DNA from: Ophiura sarsii
Taxonomy: Eukaryota; Echinodermata; Ophiuroidea; Amphilepidida; Ophiuridae
Assembly (NCBI GenBank): GCA_035610835.1
Contig: CM069452.1
Coordinates: 24,185,121 to 24,249,120 of the forward strand
Length of the DNA stretch: 64,000 bases
Reading direction: 5' to 3'
The notes beneath the pieces were generated by a model. That model saw only the letters and a program-made list of their open reading frames with translations, was not told the origin of the DNA and made no database searches. A program made the translations under genes and the position numbers. How positions within the stretch are numbered: the stretch's first letter is position 1; each line of letters begins with the position of its first letter. Below are positions 1 to 12,600 of this stretch, in pieces.

Positions 1-365
1 TTGCAAACTGGTATGGCAAAGATAACTTTCAATTTGAGCCGACAAGGGTTCTTTGGGCTCTATAAGAGTTTGTGTTTGCTGCCCTCTATAGTGAACAATT
101 GTCCAAAGTAGCATCTCTTGCAATTGCATGGAGTAAATGCTGTTAAAGCAATTGTTGTGAATGAGTTTGATAAATCCATTGTTGATTGTTGATTCTATCA
201 TTGAATTTATCAATGGTAACTTTTGGTAAAGCTATGAGCATGGGAAGTGTTTCCAATGCGATATTCTATCTATAGTAATAATTATGATAAACAAATCATG
301 GTAAATAATTATTAAAAAAAGAAAAATAATAAATAAATAAATATTATTGACAACCCTTTATTCAG

Positions 366-427
366 AAGGTCTATACCTCTGAATTTAAATAAATAAGGTC
401 TATACCTCTGAATTTAAATAAATAAAT
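366..427. repeat. 31-bp tandem duplication
   Basis: The segment reading AGGTCTATACCTCTGAATTT plus an AATAAATA tail occurs twice in a row. It is a simple local duplication in an AT-rich intron. Confidence 0.8.
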
Positions 428-1255
428 AAATATAAACAAACAATATTTTGGATATCCACTTTTTGATTGAAAAATTACTTACACATCTGTGAAAGATAAC
501 AGCCATATTCTCATATAATGTCCTGCAAACGGGTCAATGATGAACTATCATTTTTTAAGTAAAAAAGTTATGATTTCAATATACCACCAAGCGGTATTTA
601 AATTGCAAATTAATTGAATTATTCTATCATTATTATGACACCCTATTTTAACAAATGTGGCATGTGCATATTGCTGCATGCATTAACAAAACGCTGCACA
701 ATTCTTACACAATGATCTCATTAAATAAAATAAAATTTAAAGCCACGCTGACAGCGTGTGTGTCATGGATCAGTGAACATTAGTTGTCCAGCAAAATATG
801 CTAACACAAAGCAATGAAATGAGTATTCATGGGCAAGTATTAAACTTTCCAAATTGTAAATATTCATAACACATTTTTATATTATGTTGTCAACAAAATA
901 GCAAAGAGGATTACTTTTTTAACCAAAAGTTAACACGCTCCTGCATGGGTTCCAGCTATTTTGTGTTTTACATTATGAATAAAAATGATAAAAATGAAGA
1001 AAAATTTTTTATTAACAAAGCTTAAAATAATTAAAGCTATTACTTTTCAAAATAAAGCCTTACCATGGTTCAATGGTTCCCAATTCTCTATTATGAATTT
1101 GACAATTATAATGAAGCTGGCCCAAAAGGTTAGTTTCTGATAGATGACCATCCAACAACAAAAAATATTGTAATTACACTTTGTCTGAATTTACTGTGTA
1201 TAACCATGGTGTAAAGCAAGCTGTTATTTTGTTATAAAATTTAGATTTACTATTT

Positions 1256-1381
1256 AGGTTTTTCTCAGTTTTTAAGACCAAATAGGTAGAGATTGTGATG
1301 TTTTAGAGTATCCCAATAACTTTTTTTCTCTCAGCTTTTAGACCAAATTGGTAGATAGTGCGATGTTTTAGAGTATCCAAG
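1256..1381. repeat. Tandem duplication of about 65 bp, two copies
   Basis: Both copies contain TTTAGACCAAAT or TAAGACCAAAT, then GGTAGA and GATGTTTTAGAGTATCC. They are diverged, so the duplication is not recent. Confidence 0.7.
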
Positions 1382-1575
1382 CGTTATAAAATTCCCGCCT
1401 GATTTCCCCCATTACAAAAAGCTCCCAACCCTTGAAGGGTTATTTTCTGATCAATTGTTTTAAACAAATCATCTTATAAATTATAAATTAGGTGTTCAAA
1501 GGGACTATTTGCAATTGTTTTCAAATATAAAAACCTGTTAATTTTTCATTTATAATATATTTAAGATATTGCAAG

Positions 1576-1600
1576 GGGGGGGGGGGGGGGGGGGAGGGGC
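1576..1600 (+). repeat. Poly-G tract
   Basis: A run of about 20 G followed by AGGGG. It is prone to slippage and its length is uncertain in any assembly. Confidence 0.9.
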
Positions 1601-3958
1601 ACAATATTTATTTAAATTTGGTTAAAATCAGATTCATCACTTTGCTAACAAATAACCTCACAGGTGGCAGGCAGCAGGGCCCAATATTTAAACAGGAGTT
1701 TCAGTTGTTTATGGCTTCAACTTATTCAATACTAATTATGCAAATTAGGCTCAGTATCTCTCTCCCCAAAATTAATTAGGTATAGTTTATGAGACTAAGC
1801 TTGTTTGCTGCATGTGCGGTGTAGAGCAAGAGAAGAGCTTGTGATTGGTTGGATGTTAGACCATTGTTTCCACTGTTGTTCAGTAGTGGGAAAGAGTCCC
1901 CCAACAAAGAGACCCTGGCTGCTACTGAGCGTGTGCATCAGCCTCAAGTGTGGTGTTCTACCAGTGATGTTGGGGATGCCCTTTTAACCTGAGAATCTAT
2001 ATGCCTTTGTTTGGTTTGCTGGGTGGGTTTGTATAACTGGCTATTTTTGACTGAGTTTAATTTTTACAATATCTTGCATGTGAATGTAATGGTATTAAAA
2101 TGATATGTTTTAAAAAAAAAGTTTATCATAATAAAAATTCGACTTTGAGGTGGATGTCAATCAGTTTCCTCTAGAAAATTGTAATAATCTTATCAGTTTT
2201 CTAAACATACTAAATTATTCATTATAATTATTTGAATGTATGCTAAATAGAAACAAATGATGAAATTAAACAAATGAACCATTCACAAGTATTCATACAG
2301 ATCTATCTAGCTCTCTGCAATGGAAAGAAAAGTTATTTTTAACATTTTACCAACTAGCATTATTTGTTATACACTGTGAAGACAATATTCATGAAAATAA
2401 CCCCTGCATAAAAATAAATAAGTTTGTCTTCCATGAAATCAATAACATTGGCATAAAGGCAAGGAATCCCTGAGCTAATGGGGATGCCCTAGTTGGCTTG
2501 TGTGTGGATGACTGACAAAGGATGAAATCAGCTGGAAGAACCCAAGCAAACTTAGGCCATAAAAAAATAATTCTCTGTTACTCATCACAGTATATTGTCA
2601 CCAAGCAGAGTTAGGCAACTATGCATACATTCCTGCATACATTGTTCTGTTTGTGAGTTCAAAAACAGCATTACTTGGGAGTTGGTGAACATTTTGGCAC
2701 AACTGATAATGCCACATTACAAGTAAATGAGAAATCATTGATTGGCAGAAGCGTGTTTGTTATTGGCCCTTTTACAATCATTCCAGAATATTTTTTCCCC
2801 CCATCAAACTTTTTTTGTTAGCTTAGAAGGTTACTGGAAACAATCATCTATATTTGCTTGGCCAATACAAGCAAGCGTGCAAGCAGCCTGGGATATCCCC
2901 TTTTGGTGCATATTTTTAAAGGGCCCAGGCCAGGCCTTCTGCTTCATTGTGATCAGTGACTGCCGTAGCAAGCTGATGCAGAAAGTGGAATCTCTCTCAT
3001 CTTTTGCTCCATGCGCTTGGAAGCCATTGTGTAAAAGTGGATAGATAATTGTGCTTCATTTTATGCCATTTTGAGGATTATTGATACTGGAATTTATTTA
3101 TCAGGATGGGAAATAGTAAGTTTTGGTAACTTTTTATTGTTCTATACTTAAGTTAAAGTATCTGTAATTTTATTAGCATTCTGGATGTGTGATGTTTAAA
3201 AATAAAATGCAGATAGGATTTTATTCTCATCATCTGACATATATCTGTGACAAACACAGCATAGTTCTATTGAAATGATCTTCAATGTTTAAAAAAGCAA
3301 TAAACAATCTTTATTATGAATTTATCAGTTATTTTGTCAAATATTGGGTAGATTTAATTTAACCCATTTTCGGAGGAGTAATTGGATCTATCAAAATATT
3401 TGTCTTTGTCTGTGTGTTCAAATGATGAATATGAGGTTTGCATTATTACGGTAGCTGTAAATGTATTGAATAGGTTTGTGAGCAGTAATTTATTTTTCCT
3501 TTGCTTCAATACCAATTTGAATCTTTAGCTCAGTTGTTAGAGCTCTAGGCAAAGTAGACGGGAATTTATTTTTATCAAGGAAGTACTTATTCTAAAAACC
3601 CAAACCACATGGAAAAGATTGGAGATTGCTATCCTTCCATCATGTGAACTACTAAGTAACTTTCATTTCATGAATGTGCGTTGTATTGTATGGTGACTCC
3701 TTTGTGTTATTGTCTTGGATAATTTAAGTGATAACAAATTTACTCAAATGTTTAAATGTTTAAAAGCTGTATAAGTTTCATCTTGAGGGCTTATCATATC
3801 CAGCGCCTTAATTCATAAATAGCTCACGGGTCTATCTCGTGGCATGATCCGGCGAGCTTTAAAAATGCCTTGAAAATGTTTTTGAGCTCCCCCCATTTAA
3901 TAGTGCAGTCAGTTAGGTGTCAGTTTTCCATGCAGGCAGCCAGGGTTTGATCAGGCGG

Positions 3959-4213
3959 GTGCCACTGTACACAGACTCCCATTGCCGAAATTGAAGCCTC
4001 TAGCGTTACAGCGCCCCCGTTCCAAGAGTTACATCGCGCGTCTAAAGTATGCTAATAAGTTACAAGAGTTACATCACGCGTCTAAAGTATGCTAATGAGT
4101 GTGCGCCGTCATCTCAAGAGTTACATCGCGCGTACTCACGCCCACATGCCCATATATGGGGAGGCTTCAATTTTGCGATTCGAATGTCCCCTCCCATTAT
4201 ATAAGCTCCCTGG
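3959..4213 (+). mobile_element. Non-autonomous repeat, forward copy (related to 14184 and 31599)
   Basis: It begins GCCACTGTACACAGACTCCC and ends CCCATTATATAAGCTCCCTGG. The inner edges TTGAAGCCTC and GAGGCTTCAA are inverted. Inside, the segment GAGTTACATCGCGCGTCTAAA is repeated three times. The same family occurs inverted at 14184-14439 and, more diverged, at 31599-31831. The superfamily is unknown. Confidence 0.6.
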
Positions 4214-4959
4214 TTTGATCCCCGGCGCGGATGAAGAATGATATTTCCCCAAAAATTTGACCCGTTTTTCTCCCCCTGATAGTTTAATTGTCAAAAACAT
4301 GCTTAGGGAGTTAGGGTTAATATTATAATATTTTTGTATGGAATGGTGGATTCCTATTGCATAAACATTGCATGAAACACTGCTGAAACTTGTGAAGTAA
4401 ATGAGCTTATAGTGAGTAGACAGTAGACTATCGTGCATAAAACCAAAATTAGGCTACGCATAAATTATATTAATTTAACCACTTAAAATAATCTGATTTA
4501 GTAACATTTATTAATTTCACTTTGCATGTTTGTTTCGGCTCATTAATTGAATATAATTATATATAGTTGTGTTCTAGATGTGCATGGGTCTTTAAATTTA
4601 TTCTTGAAAACATAAGGTCTTAGGGGTAGAGTATTGTGTAAGATCTATTTTATTTAGATGCTTACAGTGTTGGTTTACTGTTAATTTTACATTTATAACT
4701 AAGTTATGGATGTGCAATATTCTTTATCAACAAATTTATGTATTTTCATTTTTATGAGGAGTGCAAAAATTCAATTAGGTTAAAAAAAATCTTGGTAATA
4801 TTTGTATTTTGTTCTAGATGTGCATGGGTCTTTAAAATTAAACTTTTAATTCCTTTGGTATATACCCCACCACTACATGTCTTCAATGGGGACTTTTAAA
4901 GAACAACCCATACACTTACACAGTGAGGAATACAAATGGTAGGGTATTCTAAAGCTTAG

Positions 4960-5139
4960 CCACAAAAGGTTTCAAAAATGTCAAAATTATTGAATTTCAC
5001 TATCATATTTGGAATTGCCATGAGAAATGCATTGAAATAAATACAAACATGCCTAGTATTGGTTCAGTAATCCTTGAGATAGACCTTGAGAGGTTTCTGA
5101 AAAATCTGTTTTTATATGGTAAAACTATAGCCGCGTGAA
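4960..5139 (+). mobile_element. Family A MITE, 5'-truncated
   Basis: It matches the 3' part of the element at 9133-9378, including GAGAAATGCATTGAAATAA and the end CCGCGTGAAGAGTGTTAA. The left inverted repeat is missing. It abuts the SINE that starts near 5150. Confidence 0.75.
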
Positions 5140-5149
5140 GAGTGTTAAG

Positions 5150-5290
5150 ATTTTAAAGCTGACTCTGTGGCACGATCAAGTAGGGGCGGGACTTCCACGC
5201 AGGTGACCCAGGTTCGATTCCTGTCACAGGCGCAGCCAAACTACCCCACCCCTATTTGACCCATTGTTGACTTGCAAGTCAACTTTTCTT
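5150..5290 (+). mobile_element. tRNA-derived SINE, family 1
   Basis: A GCTGACTCTGTGG head is followed by a strong pol III B box, GGTTCGATTCC, and a non-tRNA tail ACCCCTATTTGACCCATT. Related copies lie at 8990-9125 (minus), 16845-16985 (plus) and 50590-50745 (minus). Confidence 0.6.
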
Positions 5291-6490
5291 TTCTTTTTTG
5301 GCCTTATTTAACCCAAAGTTCTCAAAATCTTTAGGGCGTTGTGTTAAAGGTGTCAACCCATCATCTGAATTTGTAACATTTCAACCTTTAATTTTGACAT
5401 AAATGTACTTTAGGATTTGAGTTCACACAGATAGAATTATCCATTCATTTTCTTTCAATCTTGTACTTACTTTATCTAACACTAACAGTAACACACATTT
5501 TGGAACATTACTTTTTAAAAGTCCATTTAGTTACCTCAATATAGTGATGATATTTTACATTTTGTTGTAGTCGTATTTTTTACTCACATAGCACATCCAT
5601 GTAAAATATTATTATACATGTATCTACAGCAAAGTTAATTATTTTGCTCGCTCTGTAAATAATCTATGTTATGTAATAACATTTATTATTGTCTTGACAC
5701 AATTTTCACTCTCTTTAATCTCATAGCAAATTTTGATAGTTTAGTTGAAAACCACCCATGATAAGGCCGAAAAAATGATTGTTTGTCCATTTCCAACCTA
5801 CTCTAATTTTGACTTTACAATTGAATACTGACCCCAATTTTGGAAATTCCAGAAAGTTTTTTTTCTCCCCCAGAATTTAAGCTCTAAGCTATTTTAAAAC
5901 ATGAATTAAATGTTTTAATAGTAAAATATTCCCATTTAAATTAAAAACAAAATCAGACCTACTGACCATGCCCTTGGAGGGGGATCTTTGGACAAACAAA
6001 CACATTTATTTACTTAGGAAGGGGATCAAAATGAAACAGCCACCATTTTAGCCATCTGGTATCTGATGGCTTCATTGTTTCAGAATGGAGCCTAATCAAT
6101 ATTGACTTTGTTGATGACTATGTACTTGCTCTTCCAATGTGCTAGCATGTGTGTCTTCACTTGGTTTATTAGCTTACAACCTAATTATCCCGAAAATGGG
6201 TTTTAGATACATAAATGATGTTTGTTGGAAGGGTTTGAACAAATATTTAGAAGAAGAGGATTATTAAATATACGATTGCGAAATTTGCCAAAATAGTAAG
6301 ATAATGTCATGTTGAATACTGTTCCAAAAAATCTCTTAGCTTTTCTTTTTTTGTGCCACCATAGGCACCCTACCATTGTTTCAAATAAAAAGACCTATCA
6401 AATCAAGTGAATCCATTTGGTTTAATCAGGGACTTTTTAATTGACCATCTTCTAAACTGTCATTCTTTTGTTTATCTTCTTCACTTGTAG

Positions 6491-6654
6491 TACTGAATGC
6501 AGTGGCAGCCATCAATGCTGCTATAGAAAGTGGTAATGCAGAAGCTACCGTGTTGGCGCTTTCCGACAAGGACGCAAAGTTGCCCGCAGTTTTACGACAG
6601 CCAGTCAGCTTGTACCAGTCAGAACTGGGAAAATACAAGGCAGCGAACGAAGGG
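6491..6654 (+). CDS. IQGAP1: IQGAP exon 1 of 31 visible (IQGAP repeat)
   Basis: Encodes residues 1-54 of the visible protein, starting LNAVAAINAAIESGNAEAT. This matches the repeat class that reads INxAxxxGxxxxTLxAL in vertebrate IQGAPs. The acceptor is CTTCACTTGTAG and the donor GGGGTAAGT. It enters with two bases of a split codon and exits at a codon boundary. The following 1.8-kb intron shows only a short duplication (TTTTTAGTGCAAAATCACCT) near 6866-6910. Confidence 0.95.
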
Positions 6655-9600
6655 GTAAGTTATTGAATGCTGCTATATGTTTTTATCTTTAATTTTGAAA
6701 ATAATTTTCCAACAAGATATGAGGGTAGGTGTATCTGGTTTTAACATATGGGGGATATGGGCTAGACAATTTAAGAATTAAAACTTAGGCAAATTTAGAA
6801 AAACTTAATTTTGTTTTTCAAATAAAGGAAGGAGGAATCCCTTTTTTCTCTGTTTTTGTTTCTTTTTAGTGCAAAATCACCTTTCTTTTTAGTGCAAAAT
6901 CACCTTTACTAGCATTTTAATATTTCATTGTTCTGAGGGGTTGGTCACCAAAACCTTTTTTAAATGCATAAGAATGAAAGAAACAAATCTGTTACAAACA
7001 TCTCAAACTCTGAAACATTGAACATAAAAGTTATGACTGAAATCAAGAAAATTGAAGCTGACCCAAAAAAGGAAGCAGGAGGGGACGCTTTATATATTCA
7101 TGTTAATATTTTTTATTTTGCCTTATAATTCCCTCAATTCATTCATTCATAATCAGTTCTGCCTGATTTACATAATTAATTTGTTCATTTATTGTTATAA
7201 ACATGTTCGCTTTTAAAATGTTAGATCCTGTAGTATTGTAAGAACTAAAGTAAAAATTAATGTAGCGCGAAAATTAAAAGGCGCACAATTTCCGATTTTT
7301 GCGGTATTGGAACCATGCCAGGGAAAACAGTGTTAGTGGAAGAAACCTCTCACCCTTACATGAAGCCACAAAAAACATTTCTCACTCGCTCGCTCAGACT
7401 CCTAGAATCTTTGTTCTATTGTTGAACTTGGTCATGTTAGAATGTATGCCATATGTTGAACTACACACACACACGAAACTCATCAATATTCCAATATTAA
7501 GTGGGAACTATTGGTGTGAGTGGAGTACTTATTTTAATATTAATTAGGCCGGGATGTAAAGCATGTTTTGTGTGGTGTACTCATCACACTTCTTTGTGTG
7601 TCTTTTGTTCTCTAGATATAGGCTGAAGCTATTGACCATGAGGTCGTCCGCTCATTTTGTGGTTTTAGACAATTAGACAATGAGATTGAAAAAAATTGAA
7701 ATTTTTGTGTTGCTGGTATAATTAAAATGATGTATATTAATTTCAAAGAACTTTTTAAGTTTACTAATCTTATATCCCAGACAAATTCCCCAATATTATT
7801 AATAACCAGGTCGAATGTGAAAGCTTTCATTTTCAATGGTTGTTATGGCAACATACAGTGGGTAAAATTAGTCTTTATGTGGGAAAGTAATCCCCTGTGC
7901 TTAGCGGTTTGTGTGCTGAAGTGCATGTCAACTTGAGCATCTAAAACTCAATGCCAACATTATTTTACAAATTCATTTAAAATAATCAATTAAAATGATA
8001 ATTATTAATTGAATATTTACTAATTAATTAAAATGTATTAATTACCATAAAAAACAGAATATATGAGTTATGATTTATTAAAATTTTCAAAAAAGAAAAC
8101 AAATTATAGATCTGAAAAATATATGGGTAGGCTATTCCTGTTTAGTTTATAAATAAAATTAAGCAAATCTTCTCAATTTTGAAGATAAGGGAAATGGTGC
8201 AAACAAAGCTTCTTATGCCATTATCTAAAGTGGTATATTTTCAGTGCATGTTTTTATGATTTGATTTTTCTAAATCCCCTCAAAACAAATAAATCAACAG
8301 TTTAAACCAAATATGGTTAGGATTATTCTTGTCTAAATTTTCCATCAATTACACCATATTAACATAGGAGTCCAACACAATGTTGTTTTAAGAAATATTG
8401 AAACCCCTTTAGAAGTTTAGATACATGCTCATGTCTATATTTGTGTTGTTCTTACTGGGGCGTTTTGTTTTCTTTTGCCTTGGCAGGACTTGGCACATGA
8501 TCAGCTGGTAGACGCAGTCAGAGGTAAGTGTAACCATGGTGTAACATTGCCTTTTATGGATATAATTGATTCAGACATTATGATGGGTTGAAATAGATAA
8601 GTACATTATCCTATTCATATTGGATTCATAAGCTCTCTATTACTATATCAGGCTGATATTGAAATATGTATGTGTGAGGAAAGTTTTGTGTTTGTATATT
8701 AATATTAGTTGAATTTAAAGTACCTATTTTGTATGGTGCGATTATTTTTTTGTTTCATAGCTGGTTTTTGGTATCATATAAAAATGAATATTTCAGAAAA
8801 TAATATTAAACCCAAAACATTCTATTTTCGGCACAAACTATGATAATCATATCAAAGTAGTCACCAATATTATGCAGTATAATATTTTTTCCCCAACAAA
8901 ATAACAAAAGGTAAAATATGAAATGCATATCACCTTCTAACATTTACCATTTGATTCTATGGCATTCTATTAACACCCCTCCCTAAATCCTAAGGCATGA
9001 TTTTGGGAATAAAATTATCAGAAGAGAAAAGAGAAAAATGGGTCAAATAGGGGGAAGTTTGGCGTGCCGGCGCCAGGAATTGAACCTGGGTCGCCCCTAT
9101 CTGATCGTGCAGCAGAGTCAGCTTAAAAAATCTTAACACTTACCACGCGGCAGGCGTCTGCAGACAACATTCCAAAATTGCACGAAATGTTTAAAAATGT
9201 CACAATTATTGAATTTGAATTACCATATTTGGAATCACCATGAGAAATGCATTGAAATAAGTACAAACCTGCCTAGTATTAGTTCAGTATCCTTGAGATA
9301 GACCTTGAAAGTTGGGAAAGGTTTCTGAAAAATCTGTTCTGTATATGGTAAAACCTTTAGCCGCGTGGAAAGTGTTAATAATAAGTACTTTGTAGCCCGC
9401 CTCATGGTGCCATGAGTGATAAGTAAGGTTAGGGTTTAGCTAGAATTAGGGATGCACCATTTGATTTTTAGGGGGGAGGGGGATAGGAAGTTGGGTTAGA
9501 GGGAGATTTTTTTTTGGGGGGGGAGCCGCTGTAAGGGGGGAATTTTTAAAAAAAATTATCCATTCATATTTATTATTGAGTTGGGTGGAGGTAGATTTTT

Positions 9601-12600
9601 TTTTTTTTTACTATCAGGGGGGGGATTTTTTTGTTTTTGTTGCCTGCATAGAGGGGGATTTTTTTCTTCTTCCAAAAACTTACCACCCCCCCCCCCCCCC
9701 CCACACCCCTGAAGATCTAATGGTGCGCCCCTTATAATAAGATAAATTTAAATGGCCTCGTCTTCCCAGAAAAGCAAGGGGCATACTGTAAAAGTGGTAA
9801 TTTTCGCGCGATTACATTTTCGTGCTTTGCCGATTTTCATCCATTTCGCTTGGTTTTAAATTCACGATTTGAAAGTTTATTACATAGACTTTTATACACA
9901 AAATAAATATGTTCGCGTGTTTTTAATTTCGCGGTAGCTGCTTGGAGCGTGAAAAGCGCGAAAATTATTGAAGTGCGAAAATGTCCATGTTTACAGTATT
10001 ATATCCATAACGATAACTTAATACCTCTTTTGTTGTGTTACATTGTTACAGCTCTGACAGCCATTGCCCAGATCAACCACACCATTAACGATGATGATGC
10101 CGGTGCTACTGTAGGTTCTCTGTTGGGCCCACAAGCATGCATTGCAGATGTAGATGATGATGAAACGCTACAACAAAGATACCATGCTGCATTAGTGGCT
10201 AAGAAGAGAGAACGAAGCAAGGTAATGGTAGGGGTGTGGTGTGTTGGGTGTGGGATAGGATGATGCCGGTGCTACTGTAGGTTCTCTGTTGGGCCCACAA
10301 GCATGCATTGCAGATGTAGATGATGATGAAACGCTACAACAAAGATACCATGCTGCATTAGTGGCTAAGAAGAGAGAACGAAGCAAGGTAGGGATGGAAT
10401 GGGAAGGGTGGGGTGTGGTGTGGTTGGGATGGGATAGGATGATGCCGGTGCTACTGTAGGTTCTCTGTTGGGCCCACAAGCATGCATTGCAGATGTAGAT
10501 GATGATGAAACGCTACAACAAAGATACCATGCTGCATTGGTGGCTAAGAAGAGAGAACGAAGCAAGGTAATGGTAGGGGTAGAATAGGAAGGGTGGGGTG
10601 TGGTGTGGTTGGGATGGGATAGGATGATGCCGGTGCTACTGTAGGTTCTCTGTTGGGCCCACAAGCATGCATTGCTGATGTAGATGATGATGAAACGCTA
10701 CAACAAAGATACTATGCTGCATTGGTAGCTAAGAAGAGAGAACGAAGCAAGGTAATGGTGGGGTGTGGTGTGTTGGGTGTGGGATAGGATGATGCCGGTG
10801 CTACTGTGGCTTCTCTATTAGGCCCACAAGCATGCATTGCTGATGTAGATGATGATGAAACGCTACAACAAAGATACCATGCTGCATTGGTGGCTAAGAA
10901 GAGAGAACGAAGCAAGGTAATGGTAGGGGTGGAATGGAAAGGGTGGGGTGTGGTGTGTTGGGTGTGGGATAGTATGATGCCAGTGCTACTGTAGCTTCTC
11001 TATTAGGCCCACAAGCATGCATTGCAGATGTAGATGATGATGAAACGCTACAACAAAGATACCATGCTGCATTGGTGGCTAAGAAGAGAGAACGAAGCAA
11101 GGTAATGCTAGGGGTGGAATGGGAAGGATAGGGGTGTGGTGTGGTTGGGATGGGATAGGATGATGCCGGTGCTACTGTAGCTTCTCTATTAGGCCCACAA
11201 GCATGCATTGCTGATGTAGATGATGATGAAACGCTACAACAAAGATACCATGCTGCATTAGTGGCTAAGAAGAGAGAACGAAGCAAGGTAATGATAGGGA
11301 TGGAATGGGAAGGGTGGGGTGTGGTGTGTTGGGTGTGGGATAGTATGATGCCAGTGCTACTGTAGCTTCTCTATTAGGCCCACAAGCATGCATTGCTGAT
11401 GTAGATGATGATGAAATGCTACAACAAAGATACCATGCTGCATTAGTGGCTAAGAAGAGAGAACGAAGCAAGGTAATGGTAGGGGTAGAATAGGAAGGGT
11501 GGGGTGTGGTGTGTTGGGTGTGGGATAGTATGATGCCAGTGCTACTGTAGCTTCTCTATTAGGCCCACAAGCATGCATTGCTGATGTAGATGATGATGAA
11601 ACGCTACAACAAAGATACCATGCAGCATTGGTGGCTAAGAAGAGAGAACGAAGCAAGGTAGGGGTGGAATGGGAAGGGTGGGGTGTGGTGCGTTGGGTGT
11701 GGGATAGTATGATGCCAGTGCTACTGTAGCTTCTCTATTAGGCCCACAAGCATGCATTGCTGATGTAGATGATGATGAAACGCTACAACAAAGATACCAT
11801 GCTGCATTGGTGGCTAAGAAGAGAGAACGAAGCAAGGTAATGGTAGGGATGGAATGGACAGGGTGGGGTGTGGTGCGTTGGGTGTGGGATAGTATGATGC
11901 CAGTGCTACTGTAGCTTCTCTATTAGGCCCACAAGCATGCATTGCTGATGTAGATGATGATGAAACGCTACAACAAAGATACCATGCTGCATTGGTAGCT
12001 AAGAAGAGAGAACGAAGCAAGGTAATGGTGGGGTGTGGTGTGTTGGGTGTGGGATAGGATGATGCCGGTGCTACTGTAGCTTCTCTATTAGGCCCACAAG
12101 CATGCATTGCTGATGTAGATGATGATGAAACGCTACAACAAAGATACCATGCTGCATTGGTGGCTAAGAAGAGAGAACGAAGCAAGGTAATGATAGGGAT
12201 GGAATGGGAAGGGTGGGGATGGGATAAGATGATGCCAGTGCAACTGTAGCAGCTCGACTGGTCCCACATGCTTACATTACAGAGGTAAATGATAACAAGA
12301 CACTGCAACAGAGATATCATGAAGATATGGTGGCTAAAAAGAGAGATAGAGAAGTGCTTTCCATGGTGGCTAAAAACAGAACATATTGGAAATTGGGTAG
12401 ACTCGATAAACTTTGTATTTTAGTAATTGGATCAGTGCTACCATATTGTGAGCCTTAATTATATTATTGTCATGGAATCACCACAATCATTATCATTCAG
12501 GTGCTTTTGATTGCACAGATATTCAGGCTTTTAAATAATGGAAAATGTGAAATATTGCTAAATTTAGTATAAAAAGGAAGCTATTAGGGAGCTTCCCCTG

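Larger units (their letters stand above)
1..6490 (+). other. 3' part of an upstream IQGAP intron
   Basis: No exon with IQGAP similarity is visible here, although the exon at 6491 starts mid-codon, so I infer an intron longer than 6.4 kb. It is AT-rich and holds short tandem duplications (366-427, 1256-1381), a G homopolymer near 1577-1600, an inverted-repeat element at 3959-4213, a broken MITE at 4960-5139 and a tRNA-derived SINE near 5150-5290. A tRNA-like A-box fragment lies near 3530. The slightly GC-richer stretches at 1800-1990 and 2880-3040 have short open frames with no recognisable similarity. Confidence 0.6.

Noticed and set aside
1805..3044. Possible 5' IQGAP exons at 1805-1987 and 2742-3044
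   Set aside because: Neither peptide resembles the CH domain or IQGAP repeats, and no suitable phase plus splice sites were found.
10038..12320. Series of minus-strand open frames of 60-168 codons with repeated MLRSLFLATNAAWYLCC peptides
   Set aside because: They are the antisense of the exon-3 array; the plus strand holds the real exon and donors.
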